This document shows, piece after piece, positions 1 to 12,260 of a stretch of DNA of 64,000 bases; within the stretch, counting starts at the first letter, position 1; each line of letters begins with the position of its first letter. A model generated the notes under the pieces. It was given only the letters and a program-made list of their open reading frames with translations, was not told the origin of the DNA and did no database searches. The DNA is from Lunularia cruciata (taxonomy: Eukaryota > Streptophyta > Marchantiopsida > Lunulariales > Lunulariaceae), in assembly GCA_948567375.1 (NCBI GenBank), contig OX419761.1, forward strand, positions 7,442,501 through 7,506,500, read 5' to 3'. The translations under genes were made by a program, and so were the position numbers.

Positions 1-2352
1 AGTGACGGAACCATCTTCAGAGGAAGAACTAGAAGGAGAAACTGAGTCAAAGTGTGAAAACTTGGGAGCAAAAGAAGAGTTAACTCAACAAAGTATCAGC
101 AGCAAGAGTGAGGGAGAGCCCAAAGTTCAACAATTGGGGGAAGAGGTTGTTGAAGAAGAAGAGCGGGAGTTTTATGAGGCAATTGACCACATGGAGTGAG
201 GAGACAAGCCTTGTTTAGAGTTCCTTGCAGTTGAACTAGAAGAAGAACAAGTAGGAGAAGCTGCCTTGGTATTTGTGAGAGTAGCAAGATTGAAGAGAAG
301 TACTCAAGTTGTAGTTGCAAGTCCGAGCAAAGTTGGAGAACAAGAAGAGAGCTTGGATGGTGTGACATTGAAGGTACAAAGATTGTGCCTTTGGGGTAAA
401 GCAGCAGCCAAAGAAATGCCTACTCAAGACAAAGATGTGGAAGACAATGAAGGAAGATATGCCGGAGTCAAATATCTATCAAAGATAGTTTGTTTGTTGT
501 TGGAGAGAAGAAAGAAAGTAGAGTTGAAGAAAGATCATCCTAGAGTGAAGGATGATCTGAAAGGAGTAAGGCACTAGAGTGGAGAAACCTTCGAGTTAAG
601 GAGCAAGCTAACCTGAGGAGAGAAGGAAGCCAAAGAACTTTGGAGTGAAGCAGATCTTTGTAAGAAAAACCTTGATATCTTGCAAGAGAACTTCTTGAAG
701 AGCGGCAAAGAGCTGAAGGAGCAAGGTGTTGTTTGAGAAGATAAAGCAAGAAGTGGCTGATGCAAGGGTTGAAGTCATAAACTCAAAAACAATTGCAGCA
801 GTAATGGAGCAAGAGCTAGAGAGTCTGAGGAAGAGTGCAGCAGAGAAGGATCAAACTTGGCAATGTGAGTTGGCAGATAGACATCAAGAGGAAGATAGAT
901 TGTGGGGTTTGATCAAGAGTGTAGAATTTCAACTAGTCTAATATGTGGAAGGGAAGCAAGCATTGAAGGTAGAATTTGAGGACGAGTTGACGATGTATCA
1001 AAACAAGTTGGAGGTAGAGTGAAGTAAGGAGCAAGTAGTTTTGAGTATGGATTTGAGTTCAATTGGAGCAATCATTGAGGAGTTGAAGGTGATTTTGAGT
1101 ATTGAAGCAGAGGTTAAGTTAGAAGAGGCGAGGTTGCATGAATTAAAATTGTTGGTGCAAGAGATGAGAAGGAGGGAGGTGAAAGAAGTTGATATGAAAT
1201 TGTTGATTTTCACAAGAGATTGTGTAGCTAGGAAGATGTTAGAGGTAGGAGACACTGTCTGCCTTAGATTAGATCTTGTTAGATCAGACTTAGAAAGACT
1301 TTGTTGTGAGATGAAGATGAATAAGAAGCCCAAAGTTGTAGAAGTAGGAGTGCATATATCTTTGGATGAGTTGCTTGAGATATTAGAAGAGAATGGGTAA
1401 GAGAATAAGAATGTAGACATGTTAGCTATCATTCCAATTTTACTTTAGCCAAAAGAGATGATAGAAATAGTGGATGAAGTAATAGTATTAAATAGACCCA
1501 AAGTTGGAGAAGTAATTTAAGGAACCTTGGGTTTGGAAGCAAAAGTCAAGGTTGACATTGGATTGGATTAATAATAGTTTTGAGATTCGAAGAGGCAGAT
1601 ATGAAGAAATGGTTTGTTATTTTGGATCTCCAGGTTCATAAAGTTCTCAACAAATGATATTTTAGTTAGTAATTATCAAGTGCTTAACCTATTTAAAGGA
1701 AGCATTTGCAATGTGTTGTTATTCAGTACTGAAATTCTGAAGTTAAGTAAAGCAAAGTTTTGTGACTCAGTGCTCATCATTTTAGCTTAATTTTGAGTAT
1801 CAATCTTGTGTGTGTGTGTTTTTGTGAGTGTTTTGGAGAAATTTGAAGTGCAAGTCAATATGTGTTGGATGTTGGATTCTGCAGTTTTGATGTTCATTCT
1901 GTGTGTTTGATCTTGAGTGAATAGCAATCAAAGAAATACCTTGACAAGTCTGTGAGGAATTGTAGTGTTATAGAATTCTACAATTGTGAGTACAACATCG
2001 GATTGATGGGAAGAAATTTTGATTGAGGAAGTTGTGCCTGCAATGGAGGGGTGGGACAAAATTCCAAGGCAGAGTATTTTCATAGTGAAGTAGCCTTCTT
2101 TAGGAAAATTTAATCATCACAATCAAGATTGTTTGGAAAGATTTGAAGAATTGTGATTTGTGACGAGACTATGATCCAGTGCTTGTTACTCTCTTTTGGG
2201 TGTAGTTTCTACTTGAGAGATTAAAGACAAACTCAACAAGAATTGATTAGTTACTATTTTACTTTGTATTTGACCAATGCTGACTAGTATCTCTATAGAA
2301 ATGAACTTTACTTACCAATTACCGCAAAAGTGATACTTGCCAAGTTGTCACA
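1..2352 (+). repeat. 5' LTR of E1 (partial, family L)
   Basis: This is the right-hand ~2.35 kb of a family-L LTR. It matches in order the copy at 15885-19710 and the copy at 43554-47318. It holds the C-terminal part of the U3 reading frame up to a stop at 1569-1571, a TATA-like TATTTAAA at 1690-1697, and a GT-rich R/U5 region. It ends in TTGTCACA at 2352, directly before a PBS-like sequence, which marks it as a 5' LTR. The start lies outside the window. Confidence 0.82.
2..1571 (+). pseudogene. U3 coiled-coil protein remnant, E1 5' LTR copy
   Basis: Decayed coding sequence for the acidic, Glu/Lys-rich coiled-coil protein carried in the U3 of family-L LTRs. Visible blocks are an acidic linker (about 2-190), heptad-like Leu/Glu/Lys stretches (about 330-950) and the conserved C-terminal block around 1200-1390 (ARKMLEVGDTV, RLDLVRSDLERL, KKPKVVEVGV). 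It ends near VDIGLD at 1551-1571. Reading it needs several frame changes, so it is not functional. Homologous blocks occur in order in the other four family-L copies. The N-terminal HFY domain lies outside the window. Confidence 0.72.
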
Positions 2353-2354
2353 TG

Positions 2355-2381
2355 ATTTTTGGCACCGTTGCTTGGGATACA
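2355..2381 (+). promoter_or_regulatory. Primer-binding-site region of E1
   Basis: Two bases after the LTR end the sequence reads TTTTTGGCACCGTTGCTTGG. From memory this resembles the TGGCGCCGTTGCC-type start of Tat/Athila elements, and it parallels the TTTTTGGTTCCGTTGCC found at the same place in the family-G elements of this window. The cognate tRNA is not assigned. Confidence 0.6.
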
Positions 2382-5077
2382 AATCTTGGGAGTGGAAGAA
2401 TACCAAGCCAAATCTTACATTGAGTGTAGAATTTATATGAATGTCTATGTTGAGAGAACAATAAGAGGAGAGGGCTCATAAATGAACTTTGCAACATGAA
2501 GAAGAACATCCAAAGAGCCCAACCACAAGTGAAGCATCTAAGAAGGAAGAATTGGATCTCTAGCTTCTTCATGGAGTTCAAGAAGCCTTGCAAAAGCTCA
2601 AACAAAAGAAACACAAAGTTGGGTGGTAAGGCTACTTTGCATCTTAGAATCCCAAGATGAAAAAAGACACAAGCGGACAAACATATTTGCTGCAAACTAA
2701 TACACCAATTTCCTCTAAAGCTTCAAGGGAATTGTGTATATAAAAGAATTCATTCGTGAAAAGATAGCACAATGTTGTGTTGTGGTATACATAGCCATGG
2801 AAAAGTAAATTAGTATGGTTTATCTCCACATAAATGGAGTAGGTTGTACGATGCATCCCATGGTTGAGTTGTTGCCATATGAACAGTCTATGTACATGTA
2901 TAGAATTGGCCACGTTGGTTACAAGCTAATCCTTTTCAAGGGTTATGATGTATATACATGGTGGAGGGTTGAATCAAAGGGGTATTTTAGTGGGAGGAGT
3001 CTTGAGCAAGAGGAGGACCTTGAGAGTGAGAGTTGTAGCAAAGAGTGGAGACCAAGTATCAGAGAGAGAAATTGAGTAGGAGATGGATGTCCCATGCTCC
3101 TGGTCTACCACTCACAAATCATTTTCTCATCAAGCTTCAGATTCTACAACGTGATAGCTTATGAGATTGGATGGTGACATATTTTGGGGTGGCATTCATG
3201 GAATTGGTGATGAAAAACCCAGATCTTGTCATCCTTCTAGTGCTTAATTAGGAGCAGGTATGGGGTCTAACTATTTATATACTCTTATAGATGGAACACA
3301 AATCAATTTTTCTCATGAGCTTCAAGGTGAACTTGTGGGGTCCATTTGTCAAAAAGTGAAGAGATTAAATGACAAACTTGTATAAGATTGGGTCCCAAGT
3401 GGAGAACTTTGGAGTTTTTGGACCTTCAAAGGAGTTCAGAGAGAGCATTCAAGGAGTGAGGACCATAGTTAGAGAGAATAGCTGATAGACTACAATTTGG
3501 AGATAAAAATCAGACAATTTGAGTAGATTCTAGGAGAAATATCATAATTGAATCAAGGGGGTAGAATTTATACCTAGGAGCAAAAAATAGGCAATTTGAA
3601 GAGCTTTGTGAGACATTTTCATGATCTGCTAATGGCTTTGGAGAGTACAAAAAGTGCTTATAGTTTTGAGCTCAAGAAATTTTAGTTTTAGATCAACTTC
3701 AAATCAGACCTGGTTGATTAAAGTTGGTGCTTTTGGGATGTATGGTGTTGGAAAAAAAGTTGATGATCAAGTTTGGAATTTTAATCACTCCCCAAGTTGT
3801 GATTTGAGTCATCTTTTGAAAATTTCAAGTATTGCTGGTGGTTAGGTTTTTGCACCTTTGTGTAAAATTTTCATGTGAATTATTCAAATGGGGAATCCAA
3901 GGTCTTGGATCAAGTATTCATGGGTCTATAGAGCTCACAAGTTAGCCTAACTTAGGAATTGATCCATATCTAGGGATTGGGGTTGGATTAGGACATCTGT
4001 AGAGTGTTAAACAAGGGCACAATCAGTTACTGTAGAAAATTTGGTAGGTTTTGGGTTAATGGAGAGTGAGAGTGGATGCAAAAAGTGTTACAAAAATACT
4101 ATCGTAAGCTTGGTAGAGCAATTCTATCTTCAATCATAAATGATTGACAATTCTCCTATTTTATATGATTGTGATTGAGGATTTTAGACTTGTGGAGTGT
4201 TTTTGAGGTGTACTCCTTATTTAGAAATCTAGGGAAAATTTGCCAAGAACCAAGAGCAAACCCTAAATTAGGGCTTTCAAAATTAGGGTAAAAATTACAG
4301 AAACTTGGTCAAGCTTGAGAGCTTGTCAGGAGAGCTATCATGATTAGATTGTAGATTACTTCATATTATTGAGAAGCTTTTCTCACAGGCTCAATCAGAC
4401 CACTTGAATCCAAGTCAAACACAAAAGGTTATGTCCAGATGAGTTTGTAGAATTTTTCCCTCAAAAAGACATAGAGCTCCACACTTGGATTAGAAGTTGA
4501 TTGAAATCTGAAGAACACATTGGTGAAGGCTTGGAGTACAGATTGAAATTAGCTTCATGATAGAGCAAGAAAGCTCTGAAACCCTTCTCCAACAAAAAGT
4601 ACAAAGTTATTGTCAAATTCTTGGGATCATATCCTCTATATGTTTGCATGCTTGTTTGTAAGCCCAATTGGCTTGGATTGGTATGTGGGCATTGTGCTTA
4701 GGTTCCTTCTTTCCAGGTGTGCTATGTTTTTCTCCTTGGTAATGTTAGAAGTGATGACTAATAGACCAGGAGTGTGTGTTATGATGATAGGTTAGGTAGC
4801 CTATTACTTCGTGGTAAAAGGAATATTAGAAACAAGAGTGGAGGGTTCCACTAGCTGAGTGCCATGTGCACTCAGATTAGTAGAGACAAGTCTACGCATG
4901 ACCTCTAATCCATAAACTCCACAAGTAGGCACCCTATGTGTCCCAAGAAAGAGAAAGGTAAAGTATGAAAACAAATCTTGATGGAAGAAGAGTGTCAACA
5001 TCTTGTACATATGGTACCTTGACTGGTTCAAAGGGATCTTGAAGAGCACCTTAAAAGTGTTGAATCTCTTCTTCAAT
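2382..5077 (+). other. E1 leader, no gene recognised
   Basis: About 2.7 kb between the PBS and gag. Only short chance reading frames are present and none resembles a known domain. Composition is AT-rich and matches the rest of the element, so I take it as the long leader of E1 or its decayed filler. No further LTR-like ends were found inside it. Confidence 0.55.
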
Positions 5078-5577
5078 TTGGGTTGAAGTCAATGTACCCG
5101 TAGAAGAAGAACCTATCAACCAAGACCCATCTTTGAACTTGGTGTATTGGAACCCCTAGGCTGACCAAGACATACCATTGACAGCCAATCCCTTGGGCCT
5201 ATCAAGTTCAACGCTACTATAGCTTATTTTGTAGAGTTACATAATGACTTTTTTGCCCGTCATCCAACACACATACCAAAAGTACAAGTGGATAGAACAA
5301 GATGAAGATCCTGGTGAATTCTTCAACTTTGGTTGAAGTCAATGTACCCATAGAAGAAGAACCTATCAACCAAGACCCATCTTTGAACTTGGTGTATTGG
5401 AACCCCTGGGCTGACCAAGACATACCATTGACAGCCAATCCCTTGGGCCTATCAAGTTCAATGCTACTATAGCTTATTCTGTAGAGTTACATAATGACTT
5501 TGTTGCCCATCATCCAACACACATATCAAAAGTACAAGTGGATAGAACAAGATGAAGATCTTGATGAATTCATCAAA
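5078..5577 (+). repeat. 250-bp tandem duplication in E1 gag
   Basis: Two near-identical copies, about 5078-5327 and 5328-5577, offset by 250 bp (GAAGTCAATGTACCC at 5085 and 5335). They differ at only a few bases, so the duplication is much younger than the divergence between the E1 LTRs. As 250 is not a multiple of three, it shifts the frame. Confidence 0.88.
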
Positions 5578-7400
5578 GAATTCAAAGTCATCTTCTTTGC
5601 CAACAAGGAGCACAATTCTATTGATCACCTGAAAATTTTCCCAAGTCTATTTTGAAAGAAAGCTTGGAGCTGGTACACGTATGTGACCTATAAGGGGTTC
5701 AAACTAGCCAACTTGGCAGACTTGAGAGAAAATTTCCTGGAATGATTTCAGGAAGTTGACTATGATACAAGTGTCTTCATGGCACTCAACAATCTAGACC
5801 GGGGAAAGAATGAGAAGTTGAGAGACTACTCTGAGCGATTCATGGCATTATTGAACCAAGTGCCAAAGCAATCAAGTGTAGTGGATTCCTCCGATGCCCA
5901 AGCTATCACTTGGTTCCTTGGCAGGTTGTCACTAGAGATTCAAATCTTTGCCAAGGAGAGGAACATAGCATCCTTAGATAAGGTACTCAAACATGTCACC
6001 CAATACCAGGCGGCTCACTCTCCCAATAATCAAAGAAATAAAGAGAAGAAAGGCAAGAAGCCCAAAAAAAGAGCTTCTTGTAGTACATCCCTTCTTTGAT
6101 AGATTCCTCCACATTTCCAGCTCTTCTTTGGAATCCAAAGAAGACTTAAAGCCAAGAAGAATACAAAGGCAAAGAATCCAAAGAAAGTATTGATACCCCA
6201 AGAAAAAGTTATAAATAAGACAAACACTAAGCTAGAGACTCTTATAAAAGAGTTTGTGGATTTCAAAATCCAAATGATTGGGGCAAAGGAACAAAGCAAC
6301 CCCCTTCATTTGGAGTACCAAATATATGGTGCACTAAATGTGGCAAATTAGGCCATGCTAACATGGAGTGTTTGACCCAAACTGCATTTCAAGTGCAGCA
6401 AATTGATTGGGTTCCAAGTTGGGACTAGAATGAGGAAGACAAGGATGTGTACCAGACACAAGAGGTACAACCTCAGACCAGCACTTTTTTTCAAGGTTCA
6501 AGGTACCCAAGGAGTATAATAACACCAATAATCCTCAAAGAAGACCACAAATGTGCAGCCAAAACACACCTCAAAATGTTGCATTAGAGGCATGTTACAA
6601 TTGTGGCTCTATGTGCCATTGGTCTCCAAATTGTTTTAAGCCAAGGTGGTAGATTGGGTATGTTCCACTCTAGAGAAATTGTAAAGGTTAGGGCCACACA
6701 AGAAATCAGTGCCCTCAACCACCCAACCCAAAGCTGCCAATGAAGTATGTACAAACTACAATTGAGCTTGTTGGGTTTCAATCTAAAAGAGAAACCAATG
6801 TAAATTGTATAACTCTTGAGGAGGAGAGACCTCAAGAAGGGAGTCAAGCTTTGGAAGGAGAATGGCTGGACCTCAAAATTTTGAAAGTTGAGACACGCTC
6901 ATGGAAGAAGAAGCATGATCCCAAAGAAGTGAGTACTACTTCTTGGTCTTCATGAAACGCAAAGAGGTTGCACCCAAAAGCTATCCTATTTGCAAAGGAA
7001 GAGAAAATTTTGGCAAAATCCAAAGCTAAAGCCTTGCAAAAGGAAATCCACAAGGCAATACAAAGAACTTGGGAGATGAGTTTGGAGGAGGACACAAAGA
7101 CAGAGCCTCCAATTTTTCCAGCAAATATCAGATCCAAAGTTAAGGATCTAATCAAGCCGAGGTGGGTAAATCCAAAGAAACTCAGGTCAAGATCACTTGA
7201 ACTCTGGTGACCATCTAAAAGAGACCTTGAGTCAAGTTGGAATGGGGAGAGACTTTGAACCCAAAGACCAAGGCAAAGAAGGTGAAGTTGGGAAGAGTAC
7301 CACAATATGATATTGTGGCAGATCTGGCATCCACACAAGCCAATGTCACATTCAAGCAATTGTGGTAGGGCAACAAGCTATACAAGAAGCAGCTGAGTTT
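5078..7400 (+). pseudogene. E1 gag remnant with two CCHC zinc knuckles
   Basis: Degraded Gag, the capsid/nucleocapsid precursor that packages element RNA. The retrotransposon-gag core is readable from about 5550 to 6100 (WIEQDEDLDEFIKEF, ITWFLGRLSLEIQIFAKERN), followed by a basic stretch. Two perfect-spacing CX2CX4HX4C knuckles lie at 6330-6371 (CTKCGKLGHANMEC) and 6593-6634 (CYNCGSMCHWSPNC). A gag-protease spacer block at about 7300-7400 (YDIVADLASTQANVTFKQLW) also occurs in the remnant near 23930. Numerous stops and frame changes are present, plus a 250-bp tandem duplication at the start. The same Gag type recurs at 19980-21660. Confidence 0.72.
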
Positions 7401-7841
7401 GGCCCTCAAGTGTAATACTCCAAGGACAAGAGAAGAGAGAAAACACAGATTGCACACTCAAACATTCGATGCCCCAAGGGAGCACCTTCTCTTTATTATA
7501 TAGACAAAGAGGATTTTCTCCAAGGAAGCTCCACCATAGGATTAGGGACACAGATAGGTGACATTTCAGCAAGCTCCACCCTTGGATTACTTACTTGGAT
7601 GGGTGACCTGTCTGGTCTAGGTCCTATCTGGTTGGTCAAACAAGCTTTGATCGGAGGGAATCTTTTAGGGAATCTTCCTGTAGGAATCTCAGAATCACGT
7701 GAGTAAGGTACCGTTGGAAAGCTCTCGACAAGACAAAGCAGGGGGGAGGGAAGGCCAGCCTCTCTTCAGTTGGGGGGGGGGGGGGAACCTGCACATTTTT
7801 GAGGCCTAATTCATCCGTTTAGGCCTCCAAAATTGCCTTCA

Positions 7842-8150
7842 AAGATTTCAAGTATATTTTGGTTCCTACTCTATTAGTAGAAGTCCCCTTTTGGTGATAC
7901 TTCTTTCTGATCTGTTTAGTCCATCATGTGTAACATCCTTCCAGATGTTACCAAACCAATTCTCACCTTTAAATCATATGTCTAGCTATTGGTTCTAAGG
8001 TTCTCAAGTCTATTTCGGTTTCTGCCCTATTTGTAGAAGTACTCTTTTGGTGACACTTTTATCTGATCTATTTTGACCATCATGTATAACATCATTTTAG
8101 ATGTTACCAAACCAAATTTCACATCTAGATCATATGGCTAACCCTTGGTA
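7842..8150 (+). repeat. Diverged ~158-bp tandem duplication between gag and protease
   Basis: The segments about 7842-7995 and 8000-8150 align along their length (TTTTGGTGA, CTGATCT, CCATCATGT, AACATC, AGATGTTACCAAACCAA in both), offset by about 158 bp. They are noticeably more diverged than the 250-bp gag duplication. A run of 14 G residues lies just upstream at 7772-7785. Confidence 0.7.
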
Positions 8151-11100
8151 TTACATCAAGAAAGTAAGGGTGATGACCAAGAAAGACTTGTCGGCCATCT
8201 ATCATATTGAACATGAAGATTTGGGATCTCCCAAAGTAGATGCAGAGATTGAGGTTTGCATGATCATATTGATACCCATTGATTTGGATTCCGGTGTAAA
8301 TGTCATGATAGAGGATACCACGCATTGGTTGGGGTATCACATGTTTGAGCTCATATCCAAATTTTGAGGTTTGTAGACCAAACCAAGAGATGATCTTGGG
8401 CATGTTATCAAACATTACAATAATCATTGGAGGAGTGCCCTTCAAGTTGAATTACATTGTGTTGAGTCCAATGACCAAAACTCATTATCCATTGTTGATT
8501 AGAAGACCCTAGTTGTATAATGCCCAAGTTGTTGTAGATCGATACCAATAGAAGTCGAGGTTCAAAGATATTTCATTCAAAGACCAGAAGCTAGTGATGG
8601 TGAGTTTGAAAAAGGTTCTCCACCTTGTGGAAATGACTTTGTTAGACAATAAAGATAAATCCAAAAATTCCTTGTCTTTGTCTTCCAAAGACTCTGATGA
8701 AGAGGTCCAAGTCAATTACTTGGAATGCTATGAGGTAGATGTTGAAGATGAGGACCCATATGACATCATCTTGAGTGAAACATATTTGGAAGAAGGGGGT
8801 TTAAATGCTATTTGACTTTGGTTGAGCCGAGTTAGTCATGTTGGAAGAGTGATCAACCCTAATGACTATCAAGAGGTTGTCTTGTCCAAGGGCAAAATTT
8901 CAAATATAATCACATCATACCAATTGGCAAGATACACTGCCTTGTGTATAGAGTACCAGGATATATTCACCTGGTCTATTGATCAAATGCCAAGAATTCC
9001 CAAACAATTTGGGGAACATCTGATTAATCTTGTTGAAGGTGCAATTTTGGTTTGGCAAAGATAGTATCATCTGAACCCAAAGTACTTGCTCCTTATGAAA
9101 GGTGAGATTGACAAGCACTTGGAGGCCAAGATACCTTTTCCAATCTTGAGTAGTGAGTGGGTTTCACACATTGTCATTGTTCCAAAGAAGAAGACTTGGA
9201 AGATTTGAGAGGGCAAAGACTTCTACAAGTTGAATGCAGTTACAAGGAATGATCATCATCCCTTACCTTTTACCAATACAGTTTTGGAGCAAGTAGGTGG
9301 TCATCCTTGCTATAGTTTTCTCAATGGATTTTTAGGCTATAATCAAGTATACATTCAAGAAGAAGACAAGCATAAAATCACATTCCCAATTGATTGGGAC
9401 ACTTTTGCTTACAATCAAATGCCCTTTTGGTTGTGTATTGCTCCCACTACTTTCTAGCAGATGATGAATGTGATTTTTAAAGATTTTCTATAGAACTTTG
9501 TGGAAGTCTTCATCAATGATTTTTGCGTGTTTGGGTAAAGGGAAGTACATTGGATTATCTTTGCCAAAATTTTGAAAGGTGTAATTTTTTTGGCTTGTCA
9601 TTACACCCAAAGAAATGCTTCTTTGCAATGAAAGAAGGTATTTTTCTAGAGCATCAAGTCTCAAGCCAAGGTATTGAAGTAGATGTCTAGAGGGTGGAAG
9701 TCATCTCAACTTTGGAATCCCCTAACAACATTTGGAAGTTGGTGGGTCTTTTTGGGACATGTTGGATCTTACAAACACTTTGTATCAAATTATACAAAGA
9801 AGTCCAAATACTATTTGTGGGAAGTAGAACAAGAAGAAGCTTTCCAAGTGTTAAAGAAGAAACTGGTTGATGCACCAATTATAAGGGTCCCAAATTAGGA
9901 TGTCCCTTTTCATGTGTATATGGATACCATCTATGGCAATTGGAGTAGTCTTAAGTCAGAAGGACAACAAGAAGAAAGACTATCAATCTAGTATGCCAAC
10001 TGACAACTTTTAGTTGCAAACAAATTTTATTTTATGACTAAAAGAGAAGCACTCAGAATTGTGTATGCCGAAAATAAGTTTCACCACTATTTGTTGGGAT
10101 ATGAGTTTGTCTTCTATGTGGACCATTATTTTTTACAACATTTGGTAAAGAAGGCAGATTTGTCGGGGCAAATTGCAAGATGGATCTTGTTGTTACAAGA
10201 ATTCACACACATTTTACAAGTAAGAAAGTGAGCTTTGCATTTGACTGCGGAATTCTTATTTAGATCAGAAACTCAAGACCAAGACTAAGTTGATGATTGG
10301 TTTCTTGACAAAGAGCTATATCATTTGATGGCAATGCAAAGTATGAGGTATGCGGCCAAATATCATTATCTGCATACTTGCTAGTGTCTTGAGGGATTGG
10401 ACTATGTGCGGAGGGCAGTCTTCCTCAAGAAAATGGGATCACATTAGCTAAAACAAAACATCTTGTTTAAAATGGGCAAAGAAAAAGTACTTTGGAGATG
10501 CTTGGAGGCATAAAAAGTTGGAAGAGTAATTGAGTCCTTACATTTGGAAGCATTAAGAGGACATTATGCCTTGAAGAATACTGTAAAGAAAATGCTTTCA
10601 TTGAGGTATTGGTGGCCTACAATGTACAAAGATACTCATGTACATATTTGAAGTTGTGATGTTTGTCAAAGAATAAGAAAGCCGACGGCTACTTCCTACT
10701 AGCCTTTGGGACCAATTTTTCCATTGGCCGCATTTGAGAAATGGGGATTTGATTTTGTGGGTTTGATTCAATCAATGACCTAATTCACAAGGAAGAGATA
10801 TATCTTGGTATGGATTGATTATGCTACCAAGATGGTTGAAGCCAAGGCAACTCAAAGAGATGATGTGGAAATTATCACAAAATTTTTCTTCTGAAACATC
10901 ATTTCATGTTACAAATGTCCTTTGGAAATGGTTAGCAATCAAGGGACTCATTTTTTAAACTCCATGGTGGAAGTGTTAACCAAGTACTTCCATATTAAAT
11001 ATTGGAAGATGACTCCTTATAATCCAAAAGTGAATGGACTAATGGAGAAAGCAAATGGGTTTGTGTGCAAAATTTTGAATAATGTGATTGTCAACTACAC

Positions 11101-11640
11101 CTATGATTGAGACATGAAGTTACTTGTAGCTTTGAGGGCATATAAGACCACCAAAAAGATTACAACCAAATAGACTTCCTATTTCTTGACATACGGATTG
11201 CATCTCATCCTAGATGTTGAATTTGAAGTATCGTCACATCGGATCCTTTATGAGGAATGATTTTCAGAGGAAGAAAGTCAGGATCTTTGGATCCATCATT
11301 TGATGTGGTTAGAAGAAAAAAGAGGCAATGTAATGCAAACAATGAAGGAAGTACAAGATCAATGGAAAGTCAAGCATGATAAGAGAATAAAGCCTATTGT
11401 TATTTAGGAGTGCAATTTGGTGTTGTTATATGACAATTGCCAAATAATTTTCCCTGGGCAAGCTGCACGTAAGGTGGATATGGCCATATTGTGCAATGCA
11501 CATTTATGAAAATGGCTCTATTTAAATTTCAGACCTGGTGGGCAATCCATTTGTCACTCGAGTGAATGCATGGAGAGTTAGAAAATATTGGACGGTGGAT
11601 TCAACCATGTATAAAGAAGCCAATGCCGGTGTTTGCGGAG
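8120..11640 (+). pseudogene. E1 pol remnant: protease, RT, RNase H, integrase
   Basis: Decayed polyprotein that once processed, copied and inserted the element. Protease: LDSGVNVM at about 8284-8307. RT: EYQDIFTW (about 8955), FGEHLINLVEGAI, LSSEWVSHIVIVPKKK, FLGYNQVYI, and the catalytic box FINDFCVFG at 9509-9535, where the first Asp of the usual DD pair is Asn. RNase H: TKREALRIVYAENKFHHYLLG, then DHYFLQHLVKKADL (about 10030-10160). Integrase: RYWWPTMYKDTHV and CDVCQR (about 10600-10670), DFVGL, DYATKMVEA, SNQGTHF, and the C-terminal ALRAYKTTKK with GNPFVTRVNAWRVRKYW (about 11120-11590). Stops and frameshifts occur throughout, and no chromodomain follows the integrase. Confidence 0.82.
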
Positions 11641-11653
11641 ATGCTCATATTTA

Positions 11654-11673
11654 AGGAGGGGGGGAGGGGGAGG
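11654..11673 (+). other. Polypurine tract of E1
   Basis: A purine-only run (AAGGAGGGGGGGAGGGGGAG and the following G) ends three bases before the LTR start TGTGGTACC at 11676. This is the expected plus-strand primer position of an LTR retrotransposon and anchors 11676 as the first base of the 3' LTR. Confidence 0.85.
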
Positions 11674-12260
11674 TATGTGGTACCTACATTTACAAGTTTT
11701 AAAGAAGAAGTGCATTGTTAAAGCCAAAGGAAGGCTAAATGAGCAAGAAATAAGAAGAATCATGTGTTTTGCATAGACCCAAAGTTGAGCGCGGGTCAGA
11801 GTCAAAAGGACTCGGGTCAGATGGATGGAAGTATGAAGCCAAAGATAGAGGACTTTGTATTGAGATGCACAACCCAATAGAAAGAACCTATAACAACTTT
11901 TCCTTGGGTTTTGCCAATCAAGAAATTACATGTAAAGAAAATGTCTACCTCGGGATCAAGATGATATTGAGGGTGATAGAAAACAAAAACAAAAAAATTG
12001 TTGTGTCAATTCAAGATCAACTGAAGAATGACAGATCAACAAAAGACTATAAAATTGAGACTTCATTGTAGGCATTCTGAAATGTTATGACAATATCCCA
12101 TGCCTCTCAATAGTTGTCCCAAAGGAGTTAGAATATCAAGTTTTGGGAAGGGTTTGATCTTTTAAAGACCAAGAGTGAGGAAGCACATGATGGCCCCAAA
12201 GAGAAATAAGCAAAATGTAGTGATGGGTCTTGCAATTCATTGATTAGATGTTTTGGCAAG

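Noticed and set aside
7772-7785. Run of 14 G as a purine tract
   Set aside because: No LTR start (TG...) follows and it lies inside the E1 gag-protease spacer; treated as a homopolymer, possibly with sequencing uncertainty.
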